Part shown: piece after piece, positions 28,777-39,731 of the stretch
Layout: each line of letters starts with the position of its first letter
Position numbering within the stretch: the stretch's first letter is position 1
Source of the DNA: Streptomyces polyasparticus
GTDB lineage: Bacteria; Actinomycetota; Actinomycetes; Streptomycetales; Streptomycetaceae
Assembly (NCBI RefSeq): GCF_014493765.1
Contig: NZ_JACTVJ010000002.1
Coordinates: 186,001 to 250,000, forward strand
Direction: 5' to 3'
Length of the DNA: 64,000 bases
Translations under genes and position numbers: made by a program
Notes under the pieces: generated by a model
The model's input: the letters and a program-made list of their open reading frames with translations, nothing else
Databases searched by the model: none
What the model was told of the DNA's origin: nothing

Positions 28777-28962
28777 ATGTTCAACCTGATCGAGGAGCTC
28801 TTCAACCCCGGACGCAAGCACACCGACGAGGAGCGCAGGCGCCTCGAGCTCACCAAGGTCGACCTCAATGACGGCGACCCCGGCCGGGGCCCGATAGACC
28901 TCACCTCGGGCAAGGTCGTCATCCGCGTCCCGGCCCAGACGGAAGACCAGGACTCCGCGTAA
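28777..28962 (+). CDS. small DUF6191-like protein
   Basis: A 61-residue protein, MFNLIEELFNPGRKHTDEER, then RLELTKVDLNDGDPGRGPID and LTSGKVVIR. Conserved short proteins of this form occur across streptomycetes; I believe they are classed as DUF6191, with no known function. ATG 28777 is preferred because GAGGAG at 28765-28770 is well placed. The upstream GTG at 28747 would put the start inside the leader of the sigma-R-type promoter. The promoter suggests induction by thiol oxidation. Confidence 0.75.
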   Translation: MFNLIEELFNPGRKHTDEERRRLELTKVDLNDGDPGRGPIDLTSGKVVIRVPAQTEDQDSA

Positions 28963-29060
28963 CGGCGACGAGGCCCGCACCCAGCACGACCAGCCCCGCC
29001 GCAAAGCCCTCGGCGGCGGCCAGGGGCACGAGGACGGACACCCCCCTCAACCAGCCCCTC

Positions 29061-30221
29061 TCACTCCACCTCCACCACCAACACCCGGTCGTCCCCACCC
29101 TCAGCAGACCCCCGCCCATCCGTCTCGCTGGTCACGACGTACAGACGGTTTCCGCCTGCGGGGAGCACCGTGCGCAGGCGGCCGTACTCGCCCTCGAGGA
29201 AGGCCTGCGGTTCGGCCAGGGACTTGGCGCCGTCCAGCGGGATGCGCCACAGGCGTTCCCCGCGCAGGCCCGCCATCCAGATCGAGCCCTCGGCCCACGC
29301 GATGCCGCTGGGGGAGGCGTCGCTCGTCGACCACTGCTCGACGGGATCGACGAACTCCGAGCCCTCGTCGCCCTTGCCCTCGACGTCGGGCCAGCCGTAG
29401 TTCTTGCCGGGGCCGATCTGATTCAGCTCGTCCCAGGTGTCCTGGCCGAACTCGGCCGCCCACAGGCGCTGTTCCTTGTCGAAGGCGAGGCCCTGCACAT
29501 TGCGGTGGCCCCAGGAGTACACCACCGAGTCCGCCGCCGGATTGCCCGGCGCCGGCTCGCCTTCGGGCGTCATCCGCAGAATCTTGCCGCCGAGCGAGGA
29601 CTTGTCCTGGGAGAGCCCGGTGTCGCCGGTCTCGCCCGTGCCCGCGTACAGCATCTTGTCCGGGCCGAAGGCGATCCGCCCGCCATTGTGGTTCGTCCCC
29701 TTGGGGATGCCCCTGAGCACCGTGTCCGGAGCGCCCAGCCGGCTGCCGGCCGGCTTCTTCTCGTCGTACTGGAACCGCGCGATGCGGTTGTCCGACGCGG
29801 TCGTGAAGTACGCGTACACATAGTGGTCCGAGGCGTACGAGGGGGAGAGAGCCAGCCCCATCAGTCCGCCCTCGCCTTCGGGCGCCACCCCCGGCACCGG
29901 TCCGACCTCGGTCTTCTTGCCGCTCTCCGCGTCGATCCGGGTGATCGTGGCCTCGTCGCGCGAGGAGACGAGCAGGTCTCCGTCGGGCAGCGCGGCAAGG
30001 CCCCAGGGCGACTTGAGATCCTTGGCGAGGGTCTTGACCACCTTCGCCGAGCCCTTGGCCGGCGGCAGATCCGGGTCGGCGGGACGCGAGGACTCACCGG
30101 CCTTCCCCGGACTCGACGCGGAGTTGCTCTCCTTGGCGGGCGGATCGTCGCCGTCTCCCGAACAGGCGGACAGCAGCAGCACTGCGGCGGCCAACACGGC
30201 GGGTACTGCGGTTCGTTGCAC
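29061..30221 (-). CDS. PQQ-type glucose/sorbosone dehydrogenase-like lipoprotein
   Basis: A 386-residue exported protein. The signal is MQRTAVPAVLAAAVLLLSAC with a lipobox LLSAC, so it is anchored to the outer face of the membrane. A low-complexity linker leads into a six-bladed propeller of the glucose/sorbosone dehydrogenase family (LKSPWGLAALPDGDLLVSSR, EGGLMGLALSP, GTNHNGGRIAFGPDKMLYAG, NVQGLAFDKEQRLWAAEFGQ). It may oxidise aldoses with PQQ; cofactor use is inferred. GTG 30221 gives a normal signal peptide; ATG 30260 has no ribosome site. Confidence 0.85.
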   Translation of the reverse strand: MQRTAVPAVLAAAVLLLSACSGDGDDPPAKESNSASSPGKAGESSRPADPDLPPAKGSAKVVKTLAKDLKSPWGLAALPDGDLLVSSRDEATITRIDAESGKKTEVGPVPGVAPEGEGGLMGLALSPSYASDHYVYAYFTTASDNRIARFQYDEKKPAGSRLGAPDTVLRGIPKGTNHNGGRIAFGPDKMLYAGTGETGDTGLSQDKSSLGGKILRMTPEGEPAPGNPAADSVVYSWGHRNVQGLAFDKEQRLWAAEFGQDTWDELNQIGPGKNYGWPDVEGKGDEGSEFVDPVEQWSTSDASPSGIAWAEGSIWMAGLRGERLWRIPLDGAKSLAEPQAFLEGEYGRLRTVLPAGGNRLYVVTSETDGRGSAEGGDDRVLVVEVE

Positions 30222-30355
30222 AGCGGAGGTCCCTTCGGCGATCGAGTTCCTACCGTTCATACACCGATCACGCCGCCCGGGTTCCCACAACCGGCGACCG
30301 ATCCCGAACCCGAACAGCCGCCTCACAAGGGCCCGCCCGATCCCTTACTTCCGGC

Positions 30356-30420
30356 GCCTCAATCCCAGGAACGTCCGGGGCCTCACTCCCAGGAACGCCC
30401 GGAGCCTCACTCCCAGGACC
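30356..30420. repeat. 24-bp repeat duplicating the end of the reductase gene
   Basis: Units at 30356-30379 and 30380-30403 and a partial unit from 30404 share CACTCCCAGGA and GCCTC. Each carries TCA, the complement of a TGA stop, in the same frame, so the reductase's SWE-stop ending is followed by two near-copies. Confidence 0.8.
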
Positions 30421-31399
30421 CCACCCCGGACGGCAGCTCCGCGATCTCCCGCAGGTCGCCCCCGGTCAGCCGCACCCCCGCGGCCCCGGCGTTCTCCGCC
30501 GCCCAGGCCGCCCGCTTCGTCCCCGGCACCGGTACGACATCGCGCCCACGGCTGAGCACCCACGCCAGCGCCACCTGCGCCGGCGTGGCCTCGTGCCGCT
30601 CGGCGATCCGCCGCAGACCGGCGACGATCGGCTGGTTCGCGGCCATCATCTCGGCGGTGAACCGGGGATGCCTGGCCCGTACGTCGTCCGATTCGAAACC
30701 GGAACCCGGAGTCAGCGTCCCGGTGAGGAACCCGTTCCCGAGCGGCATCGCCGCCAGGAACCCCACACCCCTCGCCGCACACCACGGAAGCAGCGCGTCC
30801 AGCGCCTCGGGCGACCACACCGACAGCTCGGCCTCGACCGCGCTCACCGGGAACACCTGCTGTACGCGCTCCAGTTGACGGATCGTCGCGTCGTGCAGCC
30901 GCGCCCCGGGCCGCCGTCCGGCCCGCGCCCCCACCGCGCACAGCCCGAGCGAGCGCACCTTGCCCGCGGTCACCAGCTCCGCCATCGCCCCCCAGGTCTC
31001 CTCGACGGGGACCTCGGGGTCGGCGCGATGCAGCTGGTAGAGGTCGATCACATCGGTCCCCAGGCGGCGCAGCGAGGCATCGCAGGCCCGCTTCACATAG
31101 GAGGGGCGGCCGTTGGCGACGATGTGCTGCTCGCCGACGAGCAGCCCGACCTTCGTCGACACGAAGGCGTCCGCCCGACGCTCCTTCAACACCCGCCCGA
31201 GCAGCAGCTCGTTGGTGAACGGTCCGTACATGTCCGCCGTGTCGAGCAGTGACACCCCCGCGTCGAGCGCGGTGTGCACGGCCCGCAACGACTCGTCGCC
31301 GTACTGCTGTGAAGCGGTGTACGCCCAGCTCATCGGCATACAGCCGAGTCCGATCGCGCCGACTTCGAGTGCCGCCGCGCCGACCGTCCTGCGCTCCAC
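30407..31399 (-). CDS. aldo/keto reductase
   Basis: A 330-residue NADPH-dependent TIM-barrel reductase. The catalytic tetrad is visible: Asp and Tyr in LLDTADMYGP, Lys in VSTKVG, and His in YQLHRAD. The C-terminal cofactor site VVPVPGTKR is also present. It resembles the AKR13-type group acting on aldehydes or sugars; the real substrate is unknown. The start is GTG 31399 with GGGGAGG nine bases upstream. The gene lies 185 bp from the dehydrogenase-like lipoprotein gene and reads in the same direction. Confidence 0.92.
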   Translation of the reverse strand: MERRTVGAAALEVGAIGLGCMPMSWAYTASQQYGDESLRAVHTALDAGVSLLDTADMYGPFTNELLLGRVLKERRADAFVSTKVGLLVGEQHIVANGRPSYVKRACDASLRRLGTDVIDLYQLHRADPEVPVEETWGAMAELVTAGKVRSLGLCAVGARAGRRPGARLHDATIRQLERVQQVFPVSAVEAELSVWSPEALDALLPWCAARGVGFLAAMPLGNGFLTGTLTPGSGFESDDVRARHPRFTAEMMAANQPIVAGLRRIAERHEATPAQVALAWVLSRGRDVVPVPGTKRAAWAAENAGAAGVRLTGGDLREIAELPSGVGSWE

Positions 31400-31492
31400 C
31401 TGGCTGTGCCTCCCCTTCGACCGACGGCCCCCAAACTAACCCCCCGCCTCCCGCCCGCCTCCCGCGGCCCCGAGCCGATTAGCCTCCTGACC

Positions 31493-32449
31493 ATGACCGC
31501 AGACGTATGGCTCCCGTTTCCCGCCGACGAGATCGCAGGCCTGCCGCAGGGCCTGAACTACCACTTCTGGGACGGCGACCCGGACTTCCCGGCCGATCCC
31601 GCCGACTGCGCTTTCTATGTCGTCCCCTATATGAAGGGCCCCGAGATCGCCGTACGGCCGATGCCCGCGATGGCATCCGTCCAGGTCGTGCATACCCTCT
31701 CCGCGGGCGTCGACCATGTGCAGGGCGGGCTCGGCGCACTGCGTCCCGGCGTACGCCTGTGCAACGCCAGGGGGGTCCACGAGGCCTCCACCGCGGAGCT
31801 GACGCTCGCACTCGTCCTCGCCTCGCTGCGGGGTATCCCCGGCTTCGTCCAGGGGCAGCAGCAGGAGGAGTGGCGGTCCGGGTTCTATCCGGCGCTCGCC
31901 GACAAGTCCGTCCTGATCGTCGGCTACGGCTCGATCGGCGCCGCCATCGAGGACCGGCTCGCGCCCTTCGAGTGCGCGCGGGTGGCGCGCGTCGCGCGCT
32001 CCGCACGCACCACGGAGCGCGGCCCCGTGCATCCGCTCGGCGAGCTGCCCCGCCTGCTTCCCGAGGCCGACGTGGTGATCCTCTCCACGCCCCTGACGGA
32101 AGCCACCAGGCACCTGGCCGGTGCGGACTTTCTCGCGCGCATGAAGGACGGCGCACTCCTGGTGAACGTCGCCCGCGGCGCCGTGGTCGACACCAAGGCG
32201 CTGCTCGCGGAGCTGGAGACGGGCCGCATCAGGGCCGCGGTCGACGTCACCGACCCCGAGCCGCTGCCCGCGGGGCACCCGCTGTGGCATGCCCCGAACC
32301 TGCTGATCAGCCCTCATGTCGGCGGCTCCACCTCGGCGTTCGAGCCGCGCGCGAAGCGGCTGCTCGCCGGTCAGCTCACCAAGTTCGCCGCAGGGGAGCC
32401 CCTGGACAACGTCGTGCTCACCACGGAGACCGCCGAGTCCACCGCGTAG
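31493..32449 (+). CDS. D-isomer-specific 2-hydroxyacid dehydrogenase
   Basis: A 318-residue NAD-dependent dehydrogenase. The nucleotide-binding motif is GYGSIGAAIEDRL. The substrate/catalytic residues are Arg in NVARGAVVDTKAL, Glu in DVTDPEPLPAGHPLW, and His in ISPHVGGST. Known members reduce 2-keto acids such as glyoxylate, hydroxypyruvate or phenylpyruvate; the substrate is not readable. The start ATG 31493 is divergent from the aldo/keto reductase gene with 93 bp between them. Confidence 0.9.
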   Translation: MTADVWLPFPADEIAGLPQGLNYHFWDGDPDFPADPADCAFYVVPYMKGPEIAVRPMPAMASVQVVHTLSAGVDHVQGGLGALRPGVRLCNARGVHEASTAELTLALVLASLRGIPGFVQGQQQEEWRSGFYPALADKSVLIVGYGSIGAAIEDRLAPFECARVARVARSARTTERGPVHPLGELPRLLPEADVVILSTPLTEATRHLAGADFLARMKDGALLVNVARGAVVDTKALLAELETGRIRAAVDVTDPEPLPAGHPLWHAPNLLISPHVGGSTSAFEPRAKRLLAGQLTKFAAGEPLDNVVLTTETAESTA

Positions 32450-32714
32450 CAGGCGCAACCGGCACCCCGCGCGCCCCAAGTCCCCCGAACACCCCATACA
32501 GCCACCGAAGTTCGGACACACTGCACCCGAGTCGTACGGAGCGCCCCCACCTCGGTACGCTCTGCAACATTTTCCGTGCACCGGGTGCCGGTTGCGCCGC
32601 TGGTCGTCACGGAGCGTAGAGGAACTATGTCCCTGAGTGACGAGACTGGTGTATCGTCCCGACTGGGGCTGCGCCGTGGACCGTTCGGCGCCGGGAAACC
32701 ACCGGGAGAGGACA

Positions 32715-35700
32715 GTGAATCCGCCCGGGAGAGCACAGCGTGTGCCGGAGACGCCGGGGACACACGGAAGGCACCGAACTGCGAGGGGGGCGACGGGCGA
32801 TGCACGGCCTATGGACGATCATTCCTACGCGGCAGGACCGCCGACGACGGCCCTCGCATGCGCCGACGGGCCGCAGACGGGCGAGCCGGACGCCGGATGC
32901 GAGCACCCGGCCGCCGCGGCCGACGAGGCCGGTCCGGGCGGCCCGGTGAGCTCCCCGGGGGTGCTGATGAACCGTCGTGTCGCACCATGGGGCGGCAGGG
33001 CGGGCCTGATGTCCCAGTTGGTGCTCGCGCTGCTCTGCGCGGGTTATGCGATCGGCTCCGCCCTCGGCTGGGGCTCGCCCCAACTCGCTCTGATCATGGG
33101 CGACTTCGGCCTGAGCGCCGCCGCCGCCACGGCCGCCGTCTCCTGCTTCCTCTACGGACGCAGCCAGGAGAGCCGTTTTCGACCCGCCTGGCTCCTTTTC
33201 GCCCTCTCGTCCGCGATGGCCGCGCTCGGCAACGCCGTATGGGGCTGGTACGAGGTGGTGCTCGGCATCGAGGTGCCGAGCCCCAGCATCGCCGATGTGT
33301 TCTTCCTGTGCTTCGCGCCGCCCGCGATCGTCGGCCTGCTCGTCCTCGCCAAGAGGCCCGTCACGCGCGCCGGCTGGGTCTGCCTCGCCCTCGACTCCTG
33401 GCTGATCGGCGGCTCGCTGCTCACGCTGTCGTGGAGCCTGGCCCTCGCGCACAACTCCCAGGTGGACGGCCGCACCGTCCCGCACGCGGCGCTCGACCTC
33501 GCGTATCCGCTGCTCGACATCGTGCTCGTGAGCATGGTGCTCGCGCTGCACTTCCGGCGCTCCTCCGCCAACCGCTCGGCCATCAACACCGCGATCGCCG
33601 CTCTCGCACTGACCGTGATGTGCGACGCGCTGTTCACCTCGCCGCTGCTCAAGGAGACCTACCGCTCGGGCGAGCTGCTCGACGCCGGCTGGTTCGCGGG
33701 CTCCCTGCTCCTCGCGTACGCACCCTGGGTGTCGACCCGTCCCGGGCAGGCCCCGGAGTATCCGCGTGTGGTGCGGCGCAGCAGCCAGCAGCGCGGCATC
33801 GGCGGCTCGATCTCCGCGCTCACGCCCTATCTGGCCGCCGCCGTCTGCACGTTGGGGATCCTCTACAACACCCTCGACGGCCGCAGCGTCGACCGCGTCG
33901 TGCTCTTCACGGCCTGCACGGTGGTGCTCGCCCTGGTCGTGCGCCAGGCCATCATGCTCCTCGACAACATGACGCTCACCCAGGAACTGGCCCAGAAGGA
34001 GAACCACTTCCGCTCCCTGGTCCAGGGCTCCAGCGATGTGATCATGATCGCCGCGCCCAGCGGCATACTGCACTACGTCAGCCCGGCGGCCTCCGGTGTC
34101 TGGGGGCGCAGTGCGGAGGAGCTCAAGGGCACCGAGCTCGCCGATCTCATCCACCCCGAGGACCTCGGCCGGGTGGCGCACGAGATCCGCCGCTTCCTCA
34201 CGGCGAGCCCGCTCGAGGAGCCCACCACGCGGATCGAGTGCCGCTTCAAGTCCGGCACGGGCGACTGGCTCAATGTGGAGTCCACGGTCAACCGCCACCA
34301 GGGCGGCGGCCTGCTCTTCAACAGCCGCGACGTGACCGAACGGGTCCGTCTGCAGGCCCAGTTGCAGCACAATGCCGAGCACGACCCCCTCACCGACCTG
34401 CCCAACCGCGCCCTGTTCACCAAGCGCGTGGGCCAGGCCCTGCACGGCCGGCGGGCCACCGACCGCGGCACCGCCGTGCTCTTCATCGACCTCGACGGCT
34501 TCAAGGCGGTCAATGACCGGCTCGGCCATCAGGCGGGCGACGACCTCCTCGTCCAAGCCGCCCGCCGCCTCGATGAATCCGTACGGCAAGGGGACACCGC
34601 CGCCCGCCTCGGCGGCGACGAGTTCGCGGCCCTGATCGTGGGCGACGGCAGCCGGGACGGCGCCGCCCGCGAGCGCCATATCCAGGAGCTCGCCGACCGC
34701 CTCAGGCTCACGCTCTCGCAGCCGTACGAGGTGGACGGCAGCAATGTCCGTGTGGCCGCCTCGATCGGTGTGGCCTTCGCCGAACCGGGCATCACGGCAG
34801 GCGATCTGCTGCGCAACGCGGACCTGGCGATGTACCGCGCGAAGGCCGCGGGCAAGGGCCGCGTGGTGCTGTTCGCACCCCAGATGAAGGCCGAGGTCGT
34901 CCGCAAGGCCGAGCTCGCCACCAGGCTGCGATCGGCCCTGCACGAGGGCGAGTTCGCGCTCCTGCACCAGCCGGTCGTACGCCTGGACACCGGACGTATC
35001 ACCGCGGTCGCAGCCCAGGCGCGCTGGCGCAGTGCGCAGGGGATCCTGTTCACGCCGGCGGAGTTCCTGCGGGTCTCCGAGGACAACGACCGCACCGCCG
35101 AGCTCGGCCGCTGGCTGCTCGAGGAAGCCGTGGAGCAGGCCGCCGAGCGCGGCGCCACCGGCCATGCGGTGCCCGTGTCCGTACGGATCAGCGCGGCGCG
35201 GCTGCTCGACCGGTCCATGCCGCTCGGCACGGTGGAAGCGCTCCTGACCAGGCATGGACTGCCCTCGGGCGCGCTGGTCATCGAGCTCGCCGACCACGAT
35301 CCGCGGATCCCGCTCGACGAGCTTGAGCGCCGCCTGACCGCCCTGCACCGCCTCGGCGTCCGCATCTCCCTGGACGGCTTCGGCAACGGCTATGCGGCCA
35401 TCACCGCACTGCGCCGCCTCCCCGTCGACGTACTGAAACTCGACCGCTCCCTGGTCGAGGGAGTGGTCGAGTCGGCCAGACTGCACAAGATCACCAGCGG
35501 CCTCCTGAAGATCGCGGGTGATCTCGGCCTGCAGTCCGTGGCCGAGGGCGTCGATCTGCCCGAGCAGGTGGTCGCGCTGCGCGCCATGGGCTGTACTCAT
35601 GGACAGGGCATGGCCTTCTCCGGACCGCTCGACGAGTACCGGCTGCGGCGCGCGCTGGCCGCCGGGCACTACCCGTTGCCGCACGGTCCGATCGAGCCGG

Positions 35701-35759
35701 TGTTCGCAGGAGGGACAGTTGTCCGCTCACATAATGAGACGGCCGTCCCACCCACTTGA
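32715..35759 (+). CDS. membrane PAS-GGDEF-EAL protein with degenerate EAL domain
   Basis: A protein of about 1014 residues. It has a hydrophilic N-terminus, nine to ten membrane helices (about 95-420), a PAS domain (430-545), and GGDEF at 633-637 with an RQGD inhibitory site at 624-627. The C-terminal EAL-like domain (730-1005) has lost key residues: EALxRW reads AAQARW, the Asn of VNVSP is Arg, DDFG reads DGFG, and EITE reads IELAD. It should be a diguanylate cyclase at most. Position before ilvB suggests the orthologue of S. coelicolor SCO5511 (CdgF, from memory). GTG 32715 follows GGGAG; ATG 32811 is the alternative. Confidence 0.85.
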   Translation: MNPPGRAQRVPETPGTHGRHRTARGATGDARPMDDHSYAAGPPTTALACADGPQTGEPDAGCEHPAAAADEAGPGGPVSSPGVLMNRRVAPWGGRAGLMSQLVLALLCAGYAIGSALGWGSPQLALIMGDFGLSAAAATAAVSCFLYGRSQESRFRPAWLLFALSSAMAALGNAVWGWYEVVLGIEVPSPSIADVFFLCFAPPAIVGLLVLAKRPVTRAGWVCLALDSWLIGGSLLTLSWSLALAHNSQVDGRTVPHAALDLAYPLLDIVLVSMVLALHFRRSSANRSAINTAIAALALTVMCDALFTSPLLKETYRSGELLDAGWFAGSLLLAYAPWVSTRPGQAPEYPRVVRRSSQQRGIGGSISALTPYLAAAVCTLGILYNTLDGRSVDRVVLFTACTVVLALVVRQAIMLLDNMTLTQELAQKENHFRSLVQGSSDVIMIAAPSGILHYVSPAASGVWGRSAEELKGTELADLIHPEDLGRVAHEIRRFLTASPLEEPTTRIECRFKSGTGDWLNVESTVNRHQGGGLLFNSRDVTERVRLQAQLQHNAEHDPLTDLPNRALFTKRVGQALHGRRATDRGTAVLFIDLDGFKAVNDRLGHQAGDDLLVQAARRLDESVRQGDTAARLGGDEFAALIVGDGSRDGAARERHIQELADRLRLTLSQPYEVDGSNVRVAASIGVAFAEPGITAGDLLRNADLAMYRAKAAGKGRVVLFAPQMKAEVVRKAELATRLRSALHEGEFALLHQPVVRLDTGRITAVAAQARWRSAQGILFTPAEFLRVSEDNDRTAELGRWLLEEAVEQAAERGATGHAVPVSVRISAARLLDRSMPLGTVEALLTRHGLPSGALVIELADHDPRIPLDELERRLTALHRLGVRISLDGFGNGYAAITALRRLPVDVLKLDRSLVEGVVESARLHKITSGLLKIAGDLGLQSVAEGVDLPEQVVALRAMGCTHGQGMAFSGPLDEYRLRRALAAGHYPLPHGPIEPVFAGGTVVRSHNETAVPPT

Positions 35760-35792
35760 CAGTGCCCAGGCGCTGGAGAGAGGGTCAGTGCC

Positions 35793-35834
35793 ATGCGCAC
35801 CCGAATTCTCGTACTTGGAAAGCGCGTCGGCTGA
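35793..35834 (+). CDS. ilv operon leader peptide
   Basis: A 13-residue ORF, MRTRILVLGKRVG, preceded by GGAGAGAGGG. It contains Ile-Leu-Val-Leu in a row and another Val, using ATT, GTA and CTT, codons that are rare in Streptomyces. This is the classic design for ribosome-stalling control by charged tRNA levels for branched-chain amino acids. A terminator hairpin follows at 35876. Leader peptides of this kind before actinomycete ilvB have been described. Confidence 0.85.
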   Translation: MRTRILVLGKRVG

Positions 35835-35875
35835 AGCTGAGCCCCAGAAACGCTCAGCGAACGCACCGACGCGCT

Positions 35876-35909
35876 CCCCTCGCTTGCCTCCGGGCACGAG
35901 GGGTTTTTT
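35876..35909 (+). terminator. ilv attenuator terminator
   Basis: CCCCTCG (35876-35882) pairs with CGAGGGG (35897-35903), with an inner TGCC/GGCA stem and a TCCG loop, then six T residues. It is the only hairpin with a clear U-tract in this window. It lies between the leader peptide and ilvB. Stalling on the Ile/Leu/Val codons would let upstream RNA pair with the 5' arm and allow read-through into ilvB. Confidence 0.85.
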
Positions 35910-35979
35910 GTTGCACAGGCACCGCCAGTAAGTTCGACATACCTCGCATAACCACCCTCAGCATCGAGAAGAGACGCCG

Positions 35980-37857
35980 ATGACCGAGCAGGCCACCGGG
36001 GCCCATCCGCAGCCGCGGCCCCGATCCTCTGGACAGCAGCCGACCGCCACCGTCGAGCACCTCACGGGCGCGCAGTCCCTCATCCGTTCGCTCGAGGAAG
36101 TCGGGGCCGAGACGGTATTCGGTATCCCCGGCGGTGCGATCATGCCCGCCTACGACCCGCTGATGGACTCCACGAAGGTCCGGCACATCCTGGTCCGCCA
36201 CGAGCAGGGCGCAGGCCACGCCGCAACGGGTTACGCGCAGGCCACCGGCAAGGTCGGCGTCTGCATGGCGACATCGGGCCCGGGCGCCACCAACCTGGTG
36301 ACCCCGATCGCCGACGCGCACATGGACTCGGTCCCGCTGGTCGCCATCACCGGCCAGGTCTCCTCCAAGGCGATCGGCACCGACGCCTTCCAGGAAGCCG
36401 ACATCGTGGGCATCACCATGCCGATCACGAAGCACAACTTCCTGGTCACCAAGGCCGAGGACATCCCGCACACCATCGCCGAGGCCTTCCACATCGCCTC
36501 GACCGGACGTCCGGGCCCCGTCCTCGTCGACATCGCCAAGGACGCGCTCCAGGCGAAGACCACCTTCAGCTGGCCGCCGCAGACCGACCTGCCCGGCTAC
36601 CGCCCGGTGACCAAGCCGCACGCCAAGCAGATCCGCGAGGCCGCGAAGCTGATCACCCAGGCCAAGCGCCCGATCCTCTACGTCGGCGGCGGTGTCCTCA
36701 AGGCCCACGCCACGGCCGAGCTGAAGGTCCTCGCCGAACTCACCCAGGCGCCCGTCACCACCACCCTGATGGCACTGGGCGCATTCCCCGACAGCCACCC
36801 GCTGCACGTGGGAATGCCGGGCATGCACGGTGCGGTCACCGCCGTCACCGCGCTGCAGAAGGCCGACCTGATCGTCGCCCTCGGCGCCCGCTTCGACGAC
36901 CGCGTCACCGGCAAGCTGGACTCCTTCGCCCCGTACGCGAAGGTCGTGCACGCCGACATCGACCCCGCCGAGATCGGCAAGAACCGCACGGCCGACGTGC
37001 CGATCGTGGGCGACGCCCGCGAGGTCATCGCCGATCTGATCCAGGCCATCCAGGCCGAGGCCGCCGAGGGCAACTCCGGTGACTACAGCGCCTGGTGGGA
37101 GGACCTCAACCGCTGGCGCGAGACCTACCCGCTCAGCTACGACCAGCCCGAGGACGGCTCGCTCGCCCCGCAGCAGGTCATCGAGCGGATCGGCAAGCTC
37201 GCCCCGAAGGACACGATCTTCGCCGCGGGCGTCGGCCAGCACCAGATGTGGGCCGCGCACTTCATCGACTACGAGCAGCCCGCGACCTGGCTCAACTCCG
37301 GCGGCGCCGGAACCATGGGCTACGCGGTCCCGGCCGCGATGGGCGCCAAGGCCGGCCAGCCGACCCGTACGGTCTGGGCGATCGACGGCGACGGCTGCTT
37401 CCAGATGACCAACCAGGAGCTGGTCACCTGCGCGCTGAACAACATCCCGATCAAGGTCGCCATCATCAACAACGGCGCCCTCGGCATGGTCCGCCAGTGG
37501 CAGAACCTCTTCTACGACGGCCGCTACTCCAACACCGTGCTGCACGCCGAGAAGACGGGCCACAGCCCGGGCTCCCAGATCGGCGCCAGCGAGGGCGAGC
37601 GCAAGGGCACCCGCGTCCCCGACTTCGTGAAGCTGTCCGAGGCCATGGGCTGTGTGGCCCTGCGCTGTGAGGACCCGGCCGAGCTCGACGCCGTCATCCA
37701 GAAGGCGAACGAGATCAACGACCGTCCCGTCGTCATCGACTTCATCGTCCACGAGGACGCCCAGGTGTGGCCGATGGTCGCCGCCGGCACCTCCAACGAC
37801 GAGGTCATGGCGGCCCGCGACGTCCGGCCGGACTTCGGCGACGGCGCGGACGACTGA
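35980..37857 (+). CDS. ilvB: acetolactate synthase large subunit
   Basis: The first shared enzyme of isoleucine, valine and leucine synthesis. It joins pyruvate with pyruvate or 2-ketobutyrate using ThDP and FAD. In 625 residues: the catalytic Glu (E75) in [11 protein letters not shown], the FAD-domain [12 protein letters not shown], and the ThDP/Mg motif [11 protein letters not shown] ending [13 protein letters not shown] 30-residue N-terminal extension is usual in actinomycetes. ATG 35980 follows GAGAAGAGACG. It is the first structural gene of the operon, with ilvN 31 bases downstream, and is controlled by the leader attenuator. Confidence 0.97.
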   Translation: MTEQATGAHPQPRPRSSGQQPTATVEHLTGAQSLIRSLEEVGAETVFGIPGGAIMPAYDPLMDSTKVRHILVRHEQGAGHAATGYAQATGKVGVCMATSGPGATNLVTPIADAHMDSVPLVAITGQVSSKAIGTDAFQEADIVGITMPITKHNFLVTKAEDIPHTIAEAFHIASTGRPGPVLVDIAKDALQAKTTFSWPPQTDLPGYRPVTKPHAKQIREAAKLITQAKRPILYVGGGVLKAHATAELKVLAELTQAPVTTTLMALGAFPDSHPLHVGMPGMHGAVTAVTALQKADLIVALGARFDDRVTGKLDSFAPYAKVVHADIDPAEIGKNRTADVPIVGDAREVIADLIQAIQAEAAEGNSGDYSAWWEDLNRWRETYPLSYDQPEDGSLAPQQVIERIGKLAPKDTIFAAGVGQHQMWAAHFIDYEQPATWLNSGGAGTMGYAVPAAMGAKAGQPTRTVWAIDGDGCFQMTNQELVTCALNNIPIKVAIINNGALGMVRQWQNLFYDGRYSNTVLHAEKTGHSPGSQIGASEGERKGTRVPDFVKLSEAMGCVALRCEDPAELDAVIQKANEINDRPVVIDFIVHEDAQVWPMVAAGTSNDEVMAARDVRPDFGDGADD

Positions 37858-37888
37858 GAACGCAGAGAGGGATAAAGGAACTTCACCC

Positions 37889-39602
<1,714 letters not shown>

Positions 39603-39616
39603 GACCTGTTGCGGAC

Positions 39617-39643
39617 GGGGCCGGACCTTAAGGGTCCGGCCCC
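39617..39643 (+). terminator. strong terminator after ilvC
   Basis: GGGGCCGGACC (39617-39627) and GGTCCGGCCCC (39633-39643) form an 11-bp perfect stem, 15 bases after the ilvC stop. Confidence 0.8.
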
Positions 39644-39705
39644 TTCGTACAAGAACTGGACACGCTGTCCAGCCACGTCCGAGTGATCCTTACGCTCTGG
39701 CGGAT

Positions 39706-39731
39706 TTGGGGACCTAAGTCCCCACTACACT
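39706..39731 (+). promoter_or_regulatory. DevR/OsdR-like palindrome and -10 of serA
   Basis: TTGGGGACCTAAGTCCCCAC (39706-39725) matches the mycobacterial DosR/DevR consensus TTSGGGACTWWAGTCCCSAA at 18 of 20 positions. It abuts TACACT (39726-39731), a plausible -10. Streptomyces OsdR, a DevR orthologue, recognises the same type of site. No good -35 is present, as expected for an activator-dependent promoter, but repression is equally possible. The serA start is 110 bases downstream. Confidence 0.55.

Noticed and set aside
32627-32714. ORF starting MSLSDETGVSS before the PAS-GGDEF-EAL gene
   Set aside because: It has an AGAGGA site but its frame differs from the large gene and runs on as an out-of-frame shadow without protein-like content.
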